Positions 1 through 5,136 of a DNA stretch of 5,567 nt are shown piece by piece (position 1 is the stretch's first letter; each line of letters begins with the position of its first letter). Both the position numbers and the translations under genes were made by a program. The notes below the pieces were generated by a model. It had not been told where the DNA came from, ran no database searches, and saw only the letters and a program-made list of their open reading frames with translations. Origin of the DNA: Prevotellaceae bacterium (GTDB lineage: Bacteria > Bacteroidota > Bacteroidia > Bacteroidales > UBA932); NCBI GenBank assembly GCA_031258915.1, contig JAIRMD010000210.1, forward strand, positions 1 through 5,567, given 5' to 3'.

Positions 1-95
1 GTGTGTGTGTGTGCGTGTGTGTGTGCGTGCGTGTGCGTGTGCGTGTGCGTGTGCGTGTGCGTGTGCGTGTGCGTGTGCGTGTGCGCGCGCGCGCG
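1..95. repeat. GTGTGC microsatellite, strict purine-pyrimidine alternation
   Basis: Every base from 1 to 95 alternates purine and pyrimidine; the pattern first breaks at G95-A96. It begins as a GT run with two GC interruptions, becomes nine perfect GTGTGC units (31-84), and ends in pure GC dinucleotides (83-95). It touches the window edge, so its full length is unknown. Such tracts can adopt left-handed Z-DNA under negative supercoiling and are prone to slippage; that is general knowledge, not shown here. It lies about 230 bases beyond the 3' end of feoAB. Assembly or sequencing error in the repeat count is possible. Confidence 0.93.
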
Positions 96-105
96 ATAGC
101 AAAAT

Positions 106-124
106 TATTTGGCATTACCAAATA
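106..124 (-). terminator. Small hairpin, possible weak terminator for feoAB
   Basis: TATTTGG (106-112) and CCAAATA (118-124) form a perfect 7-bp stem with the 5-base loop CATTA. Read on the minus strand, the stem is followed by ATTTTGC, a short U-containing tail. It lies about 200 bases past the feoAB stop codon. The stem is AT-rich and the U-tract is poor, so termination is a guess. Confidence 0.3.
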
Positions 125-207
125 GCGCTGCCTACCCCCGCAAGCTGTATGAGAATATAGGTTGTTAAGCGTCCCCATGCTAAAGTTTTTGCTCGATGCT
201 CTAAAGC

Positions 208-241
208 TTGAATTTTTTAATCGCGCAAAGGTATATCTTTG
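208..241 (+). promoter_or_regulatory. Possible rightward Bacteroidota-type promoter
   Basis: TATCTTTG (234-241) matches the TAnnTTTG -7 element. A TTG at 208-210 lies 23 bases upstream, at the loose end of accepted spacing. No convincing gene follows: the frame downstream soon becomes antisense to the 3' end of feoAB. It may be a chance match or may drive a short antisense transcript. Confidence 0.25.
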
Positions 242-325
242 TTCCGGATAAAGCTGGCAAAAAAGTTTGCTGACGTGTTAAATAATATCAAGATGGCGAT
301 TTTGACATGCTTAGAGTCTATAATT

Positions 326-2860
326 TTACGATGTCAGCCACGACCCGATATGCTGCACGGCAAACGCCGCCAGCCACGCTACGACGGTGGTGTAGAGCAC
401 GGCAAGCAGCGATATCCAGCGGCTGCCCGACTCGCGGCGAATGGCGGCAATGGCGGCAATGCAGGGCAGGTAGAGCAGGATGAAGACGAGGAAAGCAAGG
501 GCGGTTACGCCGGAAAAAGCCGGCTGCCCGGCTTTGGGGCCGCTGCGGTAGCGCTCGTCGCGCAGGCGCTGCTTGAGCTGCGTTGTGCTGCCCTCCTCCT
601 CTTCATCGGCCTGATAGATAATGCCGAGCGTGCTCACCACCGTTTCCTTGGCGACAATGCCGGTGAGCAGGCTCACGCTCATTTTCCAGTCGAATCCAAG
701 CGGGCGCATGGCAGGCTCTATGGCGTGGCCGAGCCGCCCGAGGTATGAGTATTCGTGCTGTGCGCTGCTCCGCTCTACGGCGATGGCGTGCAGCTGCTCT
801 TCCAAGCCGGCAGCCAGCAGCGCGCTGTCGGCGTTGGCCTGCGCGAGCGCGGCGGCGCAGCGCTCCTTCGCAGCCTCCGCCTGCTCGTCGAACAGGCGGA
901 GGCGTGCGCTGCTGAGCGGGAACGTGTTGAGCGCCCAAATTACGATGGCGGCAGCGAGGATGATGCCGCCCATTTGCCGGATGTACTGCGAGCCTTTGTG
1001 CCACATGTGGCGCACGATGCTCCTGAGCGTGGGCATGCGGTAGGGTGGCAGCTCCATGACAAACGGCTGCCCCTTGTCCTTGAACATGATTTTGCTGAAA
1101 AACAGGGCCGAGAGGATGGCAAAGGCTATGCCCGTGAGGTAAATAAGGAACAGCACGGCGCCCGCGTGGTGCGGGAAGAAAGCGCCGGTGAGCAGGATGT
1201 ATACCGGGAGCCGTGCGCTGCACGACATGAAGGGAATGATGAGCATGGTGAGCGTCCGCTGCGTACGGTTTTCGATGGTGCGCGTGGCCATGATGGCCGG
1301 CACGTTGCAGCCAAACCCCATGACGAGCGGAATGAACGACTTGCCGTGCAGCCCGACGGTGTGCATGAGCTTGTCGGTAATGAAGACGGCGCGCGCCATG
1401 TAGCCTGTGTCCTCAAAGAGCGAGATGAAAAAGAACAGGATTAGGATGTTGGGCAAAAAAGCGATGACGCTGCCAACGCCGTTCACCACACCCTCTATGA
1501 GCAAATCTTTGAGGAGGGATGGCTGCATGGCCTCCGAGAGCCACCCGGCGAGCGCCTCCATGCCGGCGTTTATCCCCTCCATGGGGTAGCTGCCCAGCGC
1601 AAAGGTGGCGTAGAACATGCCCCACATGAACAGCAAAAAAATGGGGAAGCCAAGAATTTTGTCGGTGATAATGCTGTCGATTTTTTTTGTGCGGCTGTGC
1701 CTGTTCTCTTTTCCGTACCGGAGCGTTTCCTTCAGGGCACCGGCCACAAATCCGTACTTGGCATCGGAGATGATGGTTTCGCTGTCCTCCTTGAACTCCT
1801 CCTCGAGCATGTCCACGCGCTTTTGCGCAGCCGCAGCAATTTCGTCGCCGTTGGCGCACTCCTTGCGCACCAGCTCGGCAATCAGCGCATCTTTTTCTAT
1901 GAGCTTAATGGCCAAAAATCGGGTAGAGTAGCGGTCGAAGAGCGCGGCGTTCTGCGGAATTCTCATGCGCTTTTGCAGGTCGGCAATGGCCTCTTCGACT
2001 CCGGCGCCGTAGTAGATGTGGATGTGGTGGTGCGCCTGCGATGGCTTTTGCACGGCGTACGTTTCCTCGTAAGCTTTGATGGCGGCCTGCAGCAAATCCT
2101 TCATGCCTCTGCCGCGCGAGCCGACGGTTGGGATGATGGGTATGCCGAGCATTTTGCCCAGCGCCTCGTGGTCGAGGCGGTCGCCGTGCTGCGAGAGCTC
2201 GTCGTACATGTTGAGCGCCATCACTACCTTCACGTCCATGTCGATGAGCTGGGTGGTGAGGTAGAGGTTGCGCTCGAGGTTGGTTGCGTCCACCACGTTT
2301 ACGATGACATCGGGCATTTCGTCGGCAATGTACTTGCGCACATATACCTCCTCTGGGGAGTAGGCGGTGAGCGAGTAGGTGCCGGGCAAATCGACCAGGT
2401 TGATGGTGTAGCCGTCGAGCTTTACTTGCGCCCTTTTGAGGTCTACCGTTACGCCGGAGTAGTTGCCCACATGCTCGTGCGCCCCCGAAAGCTGGTTGAA
2501 GAGCGACGTTTTGCCGGTGTTGGGGTTGCCCACAAACGCCACGTTAATCACCTCGCCGGCAACCTTGGCCGTTTCCATCAGCGCCTGCTCTATGGTTGCC
2601 GTGCTGGAGGTGGTCAGGTCGAACTTTTTTGCCTCCTCCTCCGTTACCACCTCAATCATGCTCGCCTCGCTGCGGCGCAGCGACACGGCGTAGTCCATGA
2701 TGGAGTACTCGATGGGGTCTTTGAGCGGCGCGTTCTTTACCACCAGCACTACCTTGCCTTTTACAAAGCCCATTTCGGTAATGTGCTTGCGGAAAGCGCC
2801 TCGCCCTAATACCTTCCGAATTACGCCCTTTTCGCCGTTGGCAAGCTTGGATAAACGCAT
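326..2860 (-). CDS. feoB: FeoA-FeoB fusion, ferrous iron transporter
   Basis: Inner-membrane Fe2+ uptake protein of 844 residues. Residues 1-75 are an SH3-like FeoA domain. A FeoB G-protein domain follows: G1 GNPNTGKTS (111-119), G2 region around T138, G3 DLPG (157-160), G4 NMYD (217-220), and a G5-like SRG (248-250). A helical region spans about 285-375. The membrane part (about 402-840) has roughly eight hydrophobic segments and the two conserved Gate regions, with GFGCNVPA (C518), PFMSCSARLP (C546) and GIVAKETVVSTLG (738-739 KE). An Ala/Glu-rich loop lies at about 651-705. FeoA and FeoB are separate proteins in enterobacteria; the fusion is known in Bacteroidota such as Porphyromonas. The ATG at 2860 begins the FeoA domain exactly and has its own promoter upstream. 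No feoC is visible. The gene is intact. Confidence 0.97.
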   Translation of the reverse strand: MRLSKLANGEKGVIRKVLGRGAFRKHITEMGFVKGKVVLVVKNAPLKDPIEYSIMDYAVSLRRSEASMIEVVTEEEAKKFDLTTSSTATIEQALMETAKVAGEVINVAFVGNPNTGKTSLFNQLSGAHEHVGNYSGVTVDLKRAQVKLDGYTINLVDLPGTYSLTAYSPEEVYVRKYIADEMPDVIVNVVDATNLERNLYLTTQLIDMDVKVVMALNMYDELSQHGDRLDHEALGKMLGIPIIPTVGSRGRGMKDLLQAAIKAYEETYAVQKPSQAHHHIHIYYGAGVEEAIADLQKRMRIPQNAALFDRYSTRFLAIKLIEKDALIAELVRKECANGDEIAAAAQKRVDMLEEEFKEDSETIISDAKYGFVAGALKETLRYGKENRHSRTKKIDSIITDKILGFPIFLLFMWGMFYATFALGSYPMEGINAGMEALAGWLSEAMQPSLLKDLLIEGVVNGVGSVIAFLPNILILFFFISLFEDTGYMARAVFITDKLMHTVGLHGKSFIPLVMGFGCNVPAIMATRTIENRTQRTLTMLIIPFMSCSARLPVYILLTGAFFPHHAGAVLFLIYLTGIAFAILSALFFSKIMFKDKGQPFVMELPPYRMPTLRSIVRHMWHKGSQYIRQMGGIILAAAIVIWALNTFPLSSARLRLFDEQAEAAKERCAAALAQANADSALLAAGLEEQLHAIAVERSSAQHEYSYLGRLGHAIEPAMRPLGFDWKMSVSLLTGIVAKETVVSTLGIIYQADEEEEGSTTQLKQRLRDERYRSGPKAGQPAFSGVTALAFLVFILLYLPCIAAIAAIRRESGSRWISLLAVLYTTVVAWLAAFAVQHIGSWLTS

Positions 2861-2900
2861 GAGGGGGTAGATTTCAAATTTTTACTTTCAAATTTTGCTT

Positions 2901-2931
2901 CAAAGTTACGGATAGATGCTCGGCTATGCAA
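2901..2931 (-). promoter_or_regulatory. feoAB promoter, Bacteroidota type
   Basis: Reading leftward, TTG (2931-2929), a 20-base spacer, then TAACTTTG (2908-2901) fits the Bacteroidota -33/-7 consensus. Transcription would start near 2895, giving a leader of about 35 bases before the ATG at 2860. The leader carries two copies of TTTCAAATTTT (plus-strand 2872-2882 and 2886-2896) spaced 14 bases apart. There is no Shine-Dalgarno site. On the plus strand AATCATCATT (2930-2939), overlapping and just upstream of the -33 box, resembles half of a Fur site, but no full palindrome is present. Confidence 0.6.
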
Positions 2932-2943
2932 TCATCATTTATG

Positions 2944-3002
2944 GTGATTTTGGGGGGGGGGATAAATGCTACCTACCTACAGCTTTCCACCCCCAAAATC
3001 AC
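2944..3002 (-). terminator. Inverted repeat ending dcm, possible terminator
   Basis: GTGATTTTGGGGG (2944-2956) and CCCCCAAAATCAC (2990-3002) are a perfect 13-bp inverted repeat separated by 33 bases. The right arm contains the dcm stop codon (3001-2999), so the 3' end of the dcm transcript could fold into this stem. No U-tract follows on the minus strand, and the loop is long for an intrinsic terminator. It may instead act as an mRNA 3'-end stabiliser or a protein site. Confidence 0.45.
2952..2961. repeat. Homopolymer of ten G
   Basis: Ten consecutive G (ten C on the coding strand of the flanking genes) lie between dcm and feoAB. The tract starts about 20 bases upstream of the feoAB -33 box and forms part of the inverted repeat arm. 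Tracts of this length slip readily in bacteria and are also sites of sequencing error. Confidence 0.9.
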
Positions 3003-4180
3003 GCCACCCTTGCCAGCAGCTGCCGCGCAAAAAACCGCACCACCTCAACGTTAACCGAGTTGCCCAGCTGCTTGTAGGCTACGCGGTCGTTGGGGTGAAG
3101 CTTGTAGGAGTCGGGGAAGCTTTGCAGGCGCGCCGTTTCGCGCGGGGTAAGCCGCCGGCGCAGCCTGCCCACGATGGATGTTTGCGTGATGGCCACCAGC
3201 GCCGGAAAGTAGGTAGGCCGCTTGACGCGAATGCCGGACGGGCGGAACTGCAAAATATTTTCCCACATGTCGGGCTTGGCGTTTTCGCCGGCCTGCCACT
3301 CCAGCTTGGCCTTGGCGCCAACGAACGCGGCGCACGCGGCGCACTTCTTCAGCCATGCATCGATAAAATTTTTGTTCTGCTCGTACAGCTCGCGGTTGTG
3401 GCGTATGATGCTGCGCTTCCACGCGGGCATGTTATCCAAGCTGGCGCGGCGGCTGCCCTCCGCGAACGCCTCCGTCCACACGGGAAAAGTGGGCAGGGGG
3501 GGCTTGAGGCCCTGAACAAATTCGTTCCACAAGCTCAGCACTTCCATCTCCTTGCCGGATAGCGCATATCGGGATATGTTAGGCGTTTTGCCGTCGCCCT
3601 TCAGGAGGATTTTGTCGGCGTTGCACTCCGGTTTTTTGAGCGGTTTTTTGAATTGCAGGCTGCGCCGCGCTACATCCTTTCGCCGGCACAGGATGAATAC
3701 GCGCTCGCGGAACTGCGGGATGCCGAGCATGTGCGGGCTGAAGATGATAGGCTCGTCGGGAAAAACGTAGCCCAGCGCGCGCAGGTGCTCCTTCACCACG
3801 CGCCACGTGTTGCCGTCGTCGTGCCCCACGAGGTTGCGCACGTTTTCGAGGATGAGGTACGATGGCTTGTGGTGCTGTATGATGCGGATAATATCAAAGA
3901 ACAGCGTGCCGCGCGGGTCGGTCATGCCCTCGCGCTTGCCGGCTTTGGAGAACGCTTGGCAGGGAAATCCGGCGCAGAGCACATCGTGCGCAGGAATATC
4001 CTTTTCGCTCACCTTAGTAATATCTCCGCGAGGCTCCAGCCCAAAGTTCTCCTTGTACACCTGCCTGCAATCGGGGTCAATATCCGACGCAAAGACGCAC
4101 CTCCCGCCCAGCTTCGAGAGCGCTACGTGAAACCCGCCCAGCCCGCAAAACAGGTCTATAAACCTAAAATTTTTCTTCAT
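2999..4180 (-). CDS. dcm: DNA (cytosine-5-)-methyltransferase, apparently solitary
   Basis: Transfers a methyl group from S-adenosylmethionine to C5 of cytosine in a specific DNA site. The 393 residues show the m5C motifs in canonical order: I FIDLFCGLGG (7-16), II SDID (32-35), IV GFPCQAFS with catalytic C74, VI ENV (112-114), VIII QFRER (156-160), IX RRLTPRETARLQSFPDSY (342-359) and X YKQLGNSV (369-376). Residues about 165-340 form a large variable region holding the target-recognition domain, so the site cannot be read from sequence. ATG 4180 places motif I seven residues from the N-terminus, as is usual. In-frame ATGs at 4201 and 4258 would add residues without family support. It overlaps the ispD end by 17 bases and probably shares its transcript. 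No cognate endonuclease is visible. The symbol is generic, as orthology to E. coli Dcm is not implied. Confidence 0.95.
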   Translation of the reverse strand: MKKNFRFIDLFCGLGGFHVALSKLGGRCVFASDIDPDCRQVYKENFGLEPRGDITKVSEKDIPAHDVLCAGFPCQAFSKAGKREGMTDPRGTLFFDIIRIIQHHKPSYLILENVRNLVGHDDGNTWRVVKEHLRALGYVFPDEPIIFSPHMLGIPQFRERVFILCRRKDVARRSLQFKKPLKKPECNADKILLKGDGKTPNISRYALSGKEMEVLSLWNEFVQGLKPPLPTFPVWTEAFAEGSRRASLDNMPAWKRSIIRHNRELYEQNKNFIDAWLKKCAACAAFVGAKAKLEWQAGENAKPDMWENILQFRPSGIRVKRPTYFPALVAITQTSIVGRLRRRLTPRETARLQSFPDSYKLHPNDRVAYKQLGNSVNVEVVRFFARQLLARVA

Positions 4181-4916
4181 TTTTTTCTTCGTTTTTTGCA
4201 TTTCCGCCCGGTACGCCGCTGCTTTGGCTGCCCATTGCCGCCACCATTGCCTGCGCAAAGATGAAGTCTTCCGGGCGCGTAATCTTTATGTTTTCGGTGT
4301 TGCCGGCCACCAGCGCTACCCTGTACCCTGCGCTTTCTACCACAGAGGCGTCGTCGGTAAAGTCGCTGCGAAACTCCTGCTCGTAGGCCTTGCGCAGCAC
4401 GTCGAGGCGGAAGGCCTGCGGCGTTTGCACGGCGCAAAAATTTTCGCGCTTCACCGCCACGCTTGCCCCATCCGGCGCGACCTGCCTGATGGAGTCGGTG
4501 AGCGGCGTTACCGGGACGGCGGCGCCTTCGCGCGCTGCCGCCTCAAAGCAGGCGGCAATGGTGGCGCTGCTCACCAGCGGGCGCACGCCATCGTGCACCG
4601 CCACCAGCCCGTCGCCGTCGCCGTCGCCGTCGATGGCGCTCAGCGCATTCTGCACCGAGTGAAAGCGGGTTGCGCCGCCGGCAACGAGCGCGTGAGGAGC
4701 GCTCACGGCGTAGCGCCGGACAGCGTCGCGCCACCTGTCCATCAGCGCTTCGGGCAGCGCCAGCACCATGCTGAGGCTGCTGTCGCAGGCAAAGAAGCAC
4801 TCCATGGCGTGCAGCAGAACAGGCTTGCCGTTGAGCAGCAAAAGCTGCTTAGGCTCCGCTCCGCCAAACCGCGCGCCGCGGCCTCCGGCTACCACTATGA
4901 CATGTTTTTTGGGCAA
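4164..4916 (-). CDS. ispD: 2-C-methyl-D-erythritol 4-phosphate cytidylyltransferase
   Basis: Cytosolic enzyme of the MEP pathway: joins CTP and MEP to give CDP-methylerythritol and pyrophosphate. The 250 residues show VVAGGRGARFG (8-18) with R14, EPKQ with K23, GGATRFHSV (80-88), VHDGVRP (107-113), QTPQAF (164-169), TDDASVVE (187-194) and KITRPEDF (211-218), all typical of IspD. The frame has no ATG at the N-terminus: a TGA lies five codons upstream (4931-4929) and TTG at 4916 is the best start; ATT at 4925 is less likely. A DG repeat (about 97-103) enlarges the loop before VHDG. The tail (about 225-250, Gly/Asn/Lys/Glu-rich, ending KNEEKNEEKF) extends past the family core and overlaps the methyltransferase start. 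A promoter lies at 4970-5000. Confidence 0.95.
   Translation of the reverse strand: MPKKHVIVVAGGRGARFGGAEPKQLLLLNGKPVLLHAMECFFACDSSLSMVLALPEALMDRWRDAVRRYAVSAPHALVAGGATRFHSVQNALSAIDGDGDGDGLVAVHDGVRPLVSSATIAACFEAAAREGAAVPVTPLTDSIRQVAPDGASVAVKRENFCAVQTPQAFRLDVLRKAYEQEFRSDFTDDASVVESAGYRVALVAGNTENIKITRPEDFIFAQAMVAAMGSQSSGVPGGNAKNEEKNEEKF
4174..4197 (-). repeat. 12-bp tandem duplication at the ispD/dcm junction
   Basis: On the minus strand AAAAAACGAAGA (4197-4186) is followed directly by AAAAAATGAAGA (4185-4174), with one mismatch. In the ispD frame it encodes the repeated KNEE of the C-terminus. The single C-to-T difference creates the ATG (4180-4178) used as the dcm start, and the first copy supplies the purine-rich GAAGAAAAAA just upstream of it. 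Confidence 0.85.
4611..4632. repeat. Hexanucleotide repeat GTCGCC inside ispD
   Basis: Three perfect GTCGCC units plus GTCG. On the coding strand it encodes alternating Asp-Gly (about residues 97-103 of IspD), just before the conserved VHDGVRP. Being a hexamer, copy changes keep the frame and only lengthen or shorten the loop. Confidence 0.85.
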
Positions 4917-4969
4917 CGTACTAATAGCTCACAAATGAAATCAACAGTTTATCAACAAAAGGTGAACGG

Positions 4970-5000
4970 CAAAGATATGAAAAAGTTTTCAGCAAACAAA
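4970..5000 (-). promoter_or_regulatory. ispD(-dcm) promoter, Bacteroidota type
   Basis: Reading leftward, TTTG (5000-4997), a 19-base spacer, then TATCTTTG (4977-4970) is a full match to the TTTG-N19-TAnnTTTG pattern, the best in the window. Transcription would start near 4963, about 47 bases before the TTG start of ispD. No other promoter-like site is evident before dcm, so it probably drives both genes. Confidence 0.65.
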
Positions 5001-5003
5001 TTT

Positions 5004-5033
5004 TTTCAACGATTTTTCAACGCGCTTTCAACG
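5004..5033. repeat. Three TTTCAACG units with exact 11-bp period
   Basis: TTTCAACG occurs at 5004-5011, 5015-5022 and 5026-5033. Its TCAAC core recurs at 4941-4945 and 4952-4956, also 11 bases apart. The triple array lies directly upstream of the ispD -33 box and the pair lies just downstream of its predicted start. On the minus strand each unit reads CGTTGAAA, giving short A-tracts in near-helical phase. It could be an operator array, a bent UP-like element, or chance. Confidence 0.6.
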
Positions 5034-5088
5034 TACTTTTTTGGTAACTAAAAGGGCCGCGCGCTACCCGCTTTTGAGAGGATAGGTG

Positions 5089-5096
5089 TAACTTTG
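5089..5096 (+). promoter_or_regulatory. Probable dnaB -7 element
   Basis: TAACTTTG matches TAnnTTTG and is identical to the feoAB -7 element. The predicted start near 5103 leaves a leader of about 34 bases before the dnaB ATG. No TTG or TTTG is present at the normal -33 distance; the nearest TTTG (5073-5076) is only 12 bases upstream. The promoter is therefore weak by consensus or differently recognised. Confidence 0.45.
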
Positions 5097-5100
5097 TGGG

Positions 5101-5133
5101 CTGAAATCCAAAAATCCAAAATCTGAAATCCAA
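5101..5133 (+). repeat. Short direct repeats in the dnaB leader
   Basis: CTGAAATCCAA occurs at 5101-5111 and 5123-5133, and AAATCCAA occurs three times (5104, 5112, 5126). Together they fill almost the whole predicted untranslated leader and end three bases before the ATG. There is no Shine-Dalgarno site; an A-rich unstructured leader is common in Bacteroidota. Confidence 0.8.
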
Positions 5134-5136
5134 GCA

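Larger units (their letters stand above)
96..325. other. Intergenic stretch downstream of feoAB, no supported gene
   Basis: Together with the repeat to its left, this makes 325 bases without a convincing gene. It is AT-rich compared with the coding DNA. I see no tRNA-like cloverleaf and no recognisable protein. It holds a small hairpin (106-124) and a possible rightward promoter (208-241), both listed separately. Short open frames here either run into the microsatellite or into the antisense strand of feoAB. Confidence 0.6.

Noticed and set aside
1..178. Minus-strand frame from ATG 178 that stays open through the microsatellite as a Thr-Arg repeat
   Set aside because: A hexamer repeat without stops keeps any frame open trivially. 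The first 30 residues match no family I know and no promoter precedes it.
239..748. Open frame on the plus strand starting right at the possible promoter
   Set aside because: The first 30 residues look protein-like (MFRIKLAKKF...), but the rest is antisense to the FeoB C-terminus. It starts with TTG inside the -7 element, so it could not be translated from that promoter at that codon.
1697..2809. A 370-codon open frame on the plus strand
   Set aside because: It lies wholly antisense to feoAB, whose protein motifs are unambiguous. Its translation is low-complexity (rich in Val, His, Leu, Gly), as expected from the complement of GC-rich codons.
2862..3002. CRISPR or IS end signatures in the dcm-feoAB spacer
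   Set aside because: There is only one inverted pair, no regular repeat-spacer pattern, no transposase and no target-site duplication that I can see.
2999..4258. Longer methyltransferase start at 4258
   Set aside because: The extra 26 residues (MRRQWWRQWAAK...) are the ispD tail read in another frame and have no family counterpart before motif I.
3653..4264. A 203-codon open frame on the plus strand over dcm
   Set aside because: Antisense to conserved methyltransferase motifs I to VIII; no recognisable domain, promoter or start context.
4224..5051. A 275-codon open frame on the plus strand over ispD and the spacer
   Set aside because: Antisense to conserved IspD motifs. It crosses the ispD promoter and ends before dnaB without any family resemblance.
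5050..5075. Imperfect hairpin AAAAGGG / CCCGCTTTT before dnaB
   Set aside because: It needs a bulged base and has no U-tract on the plus strand, and no upstream gene in either direction requires a terminator there. It only happens to cover the place where a dnaB -33 box should be.
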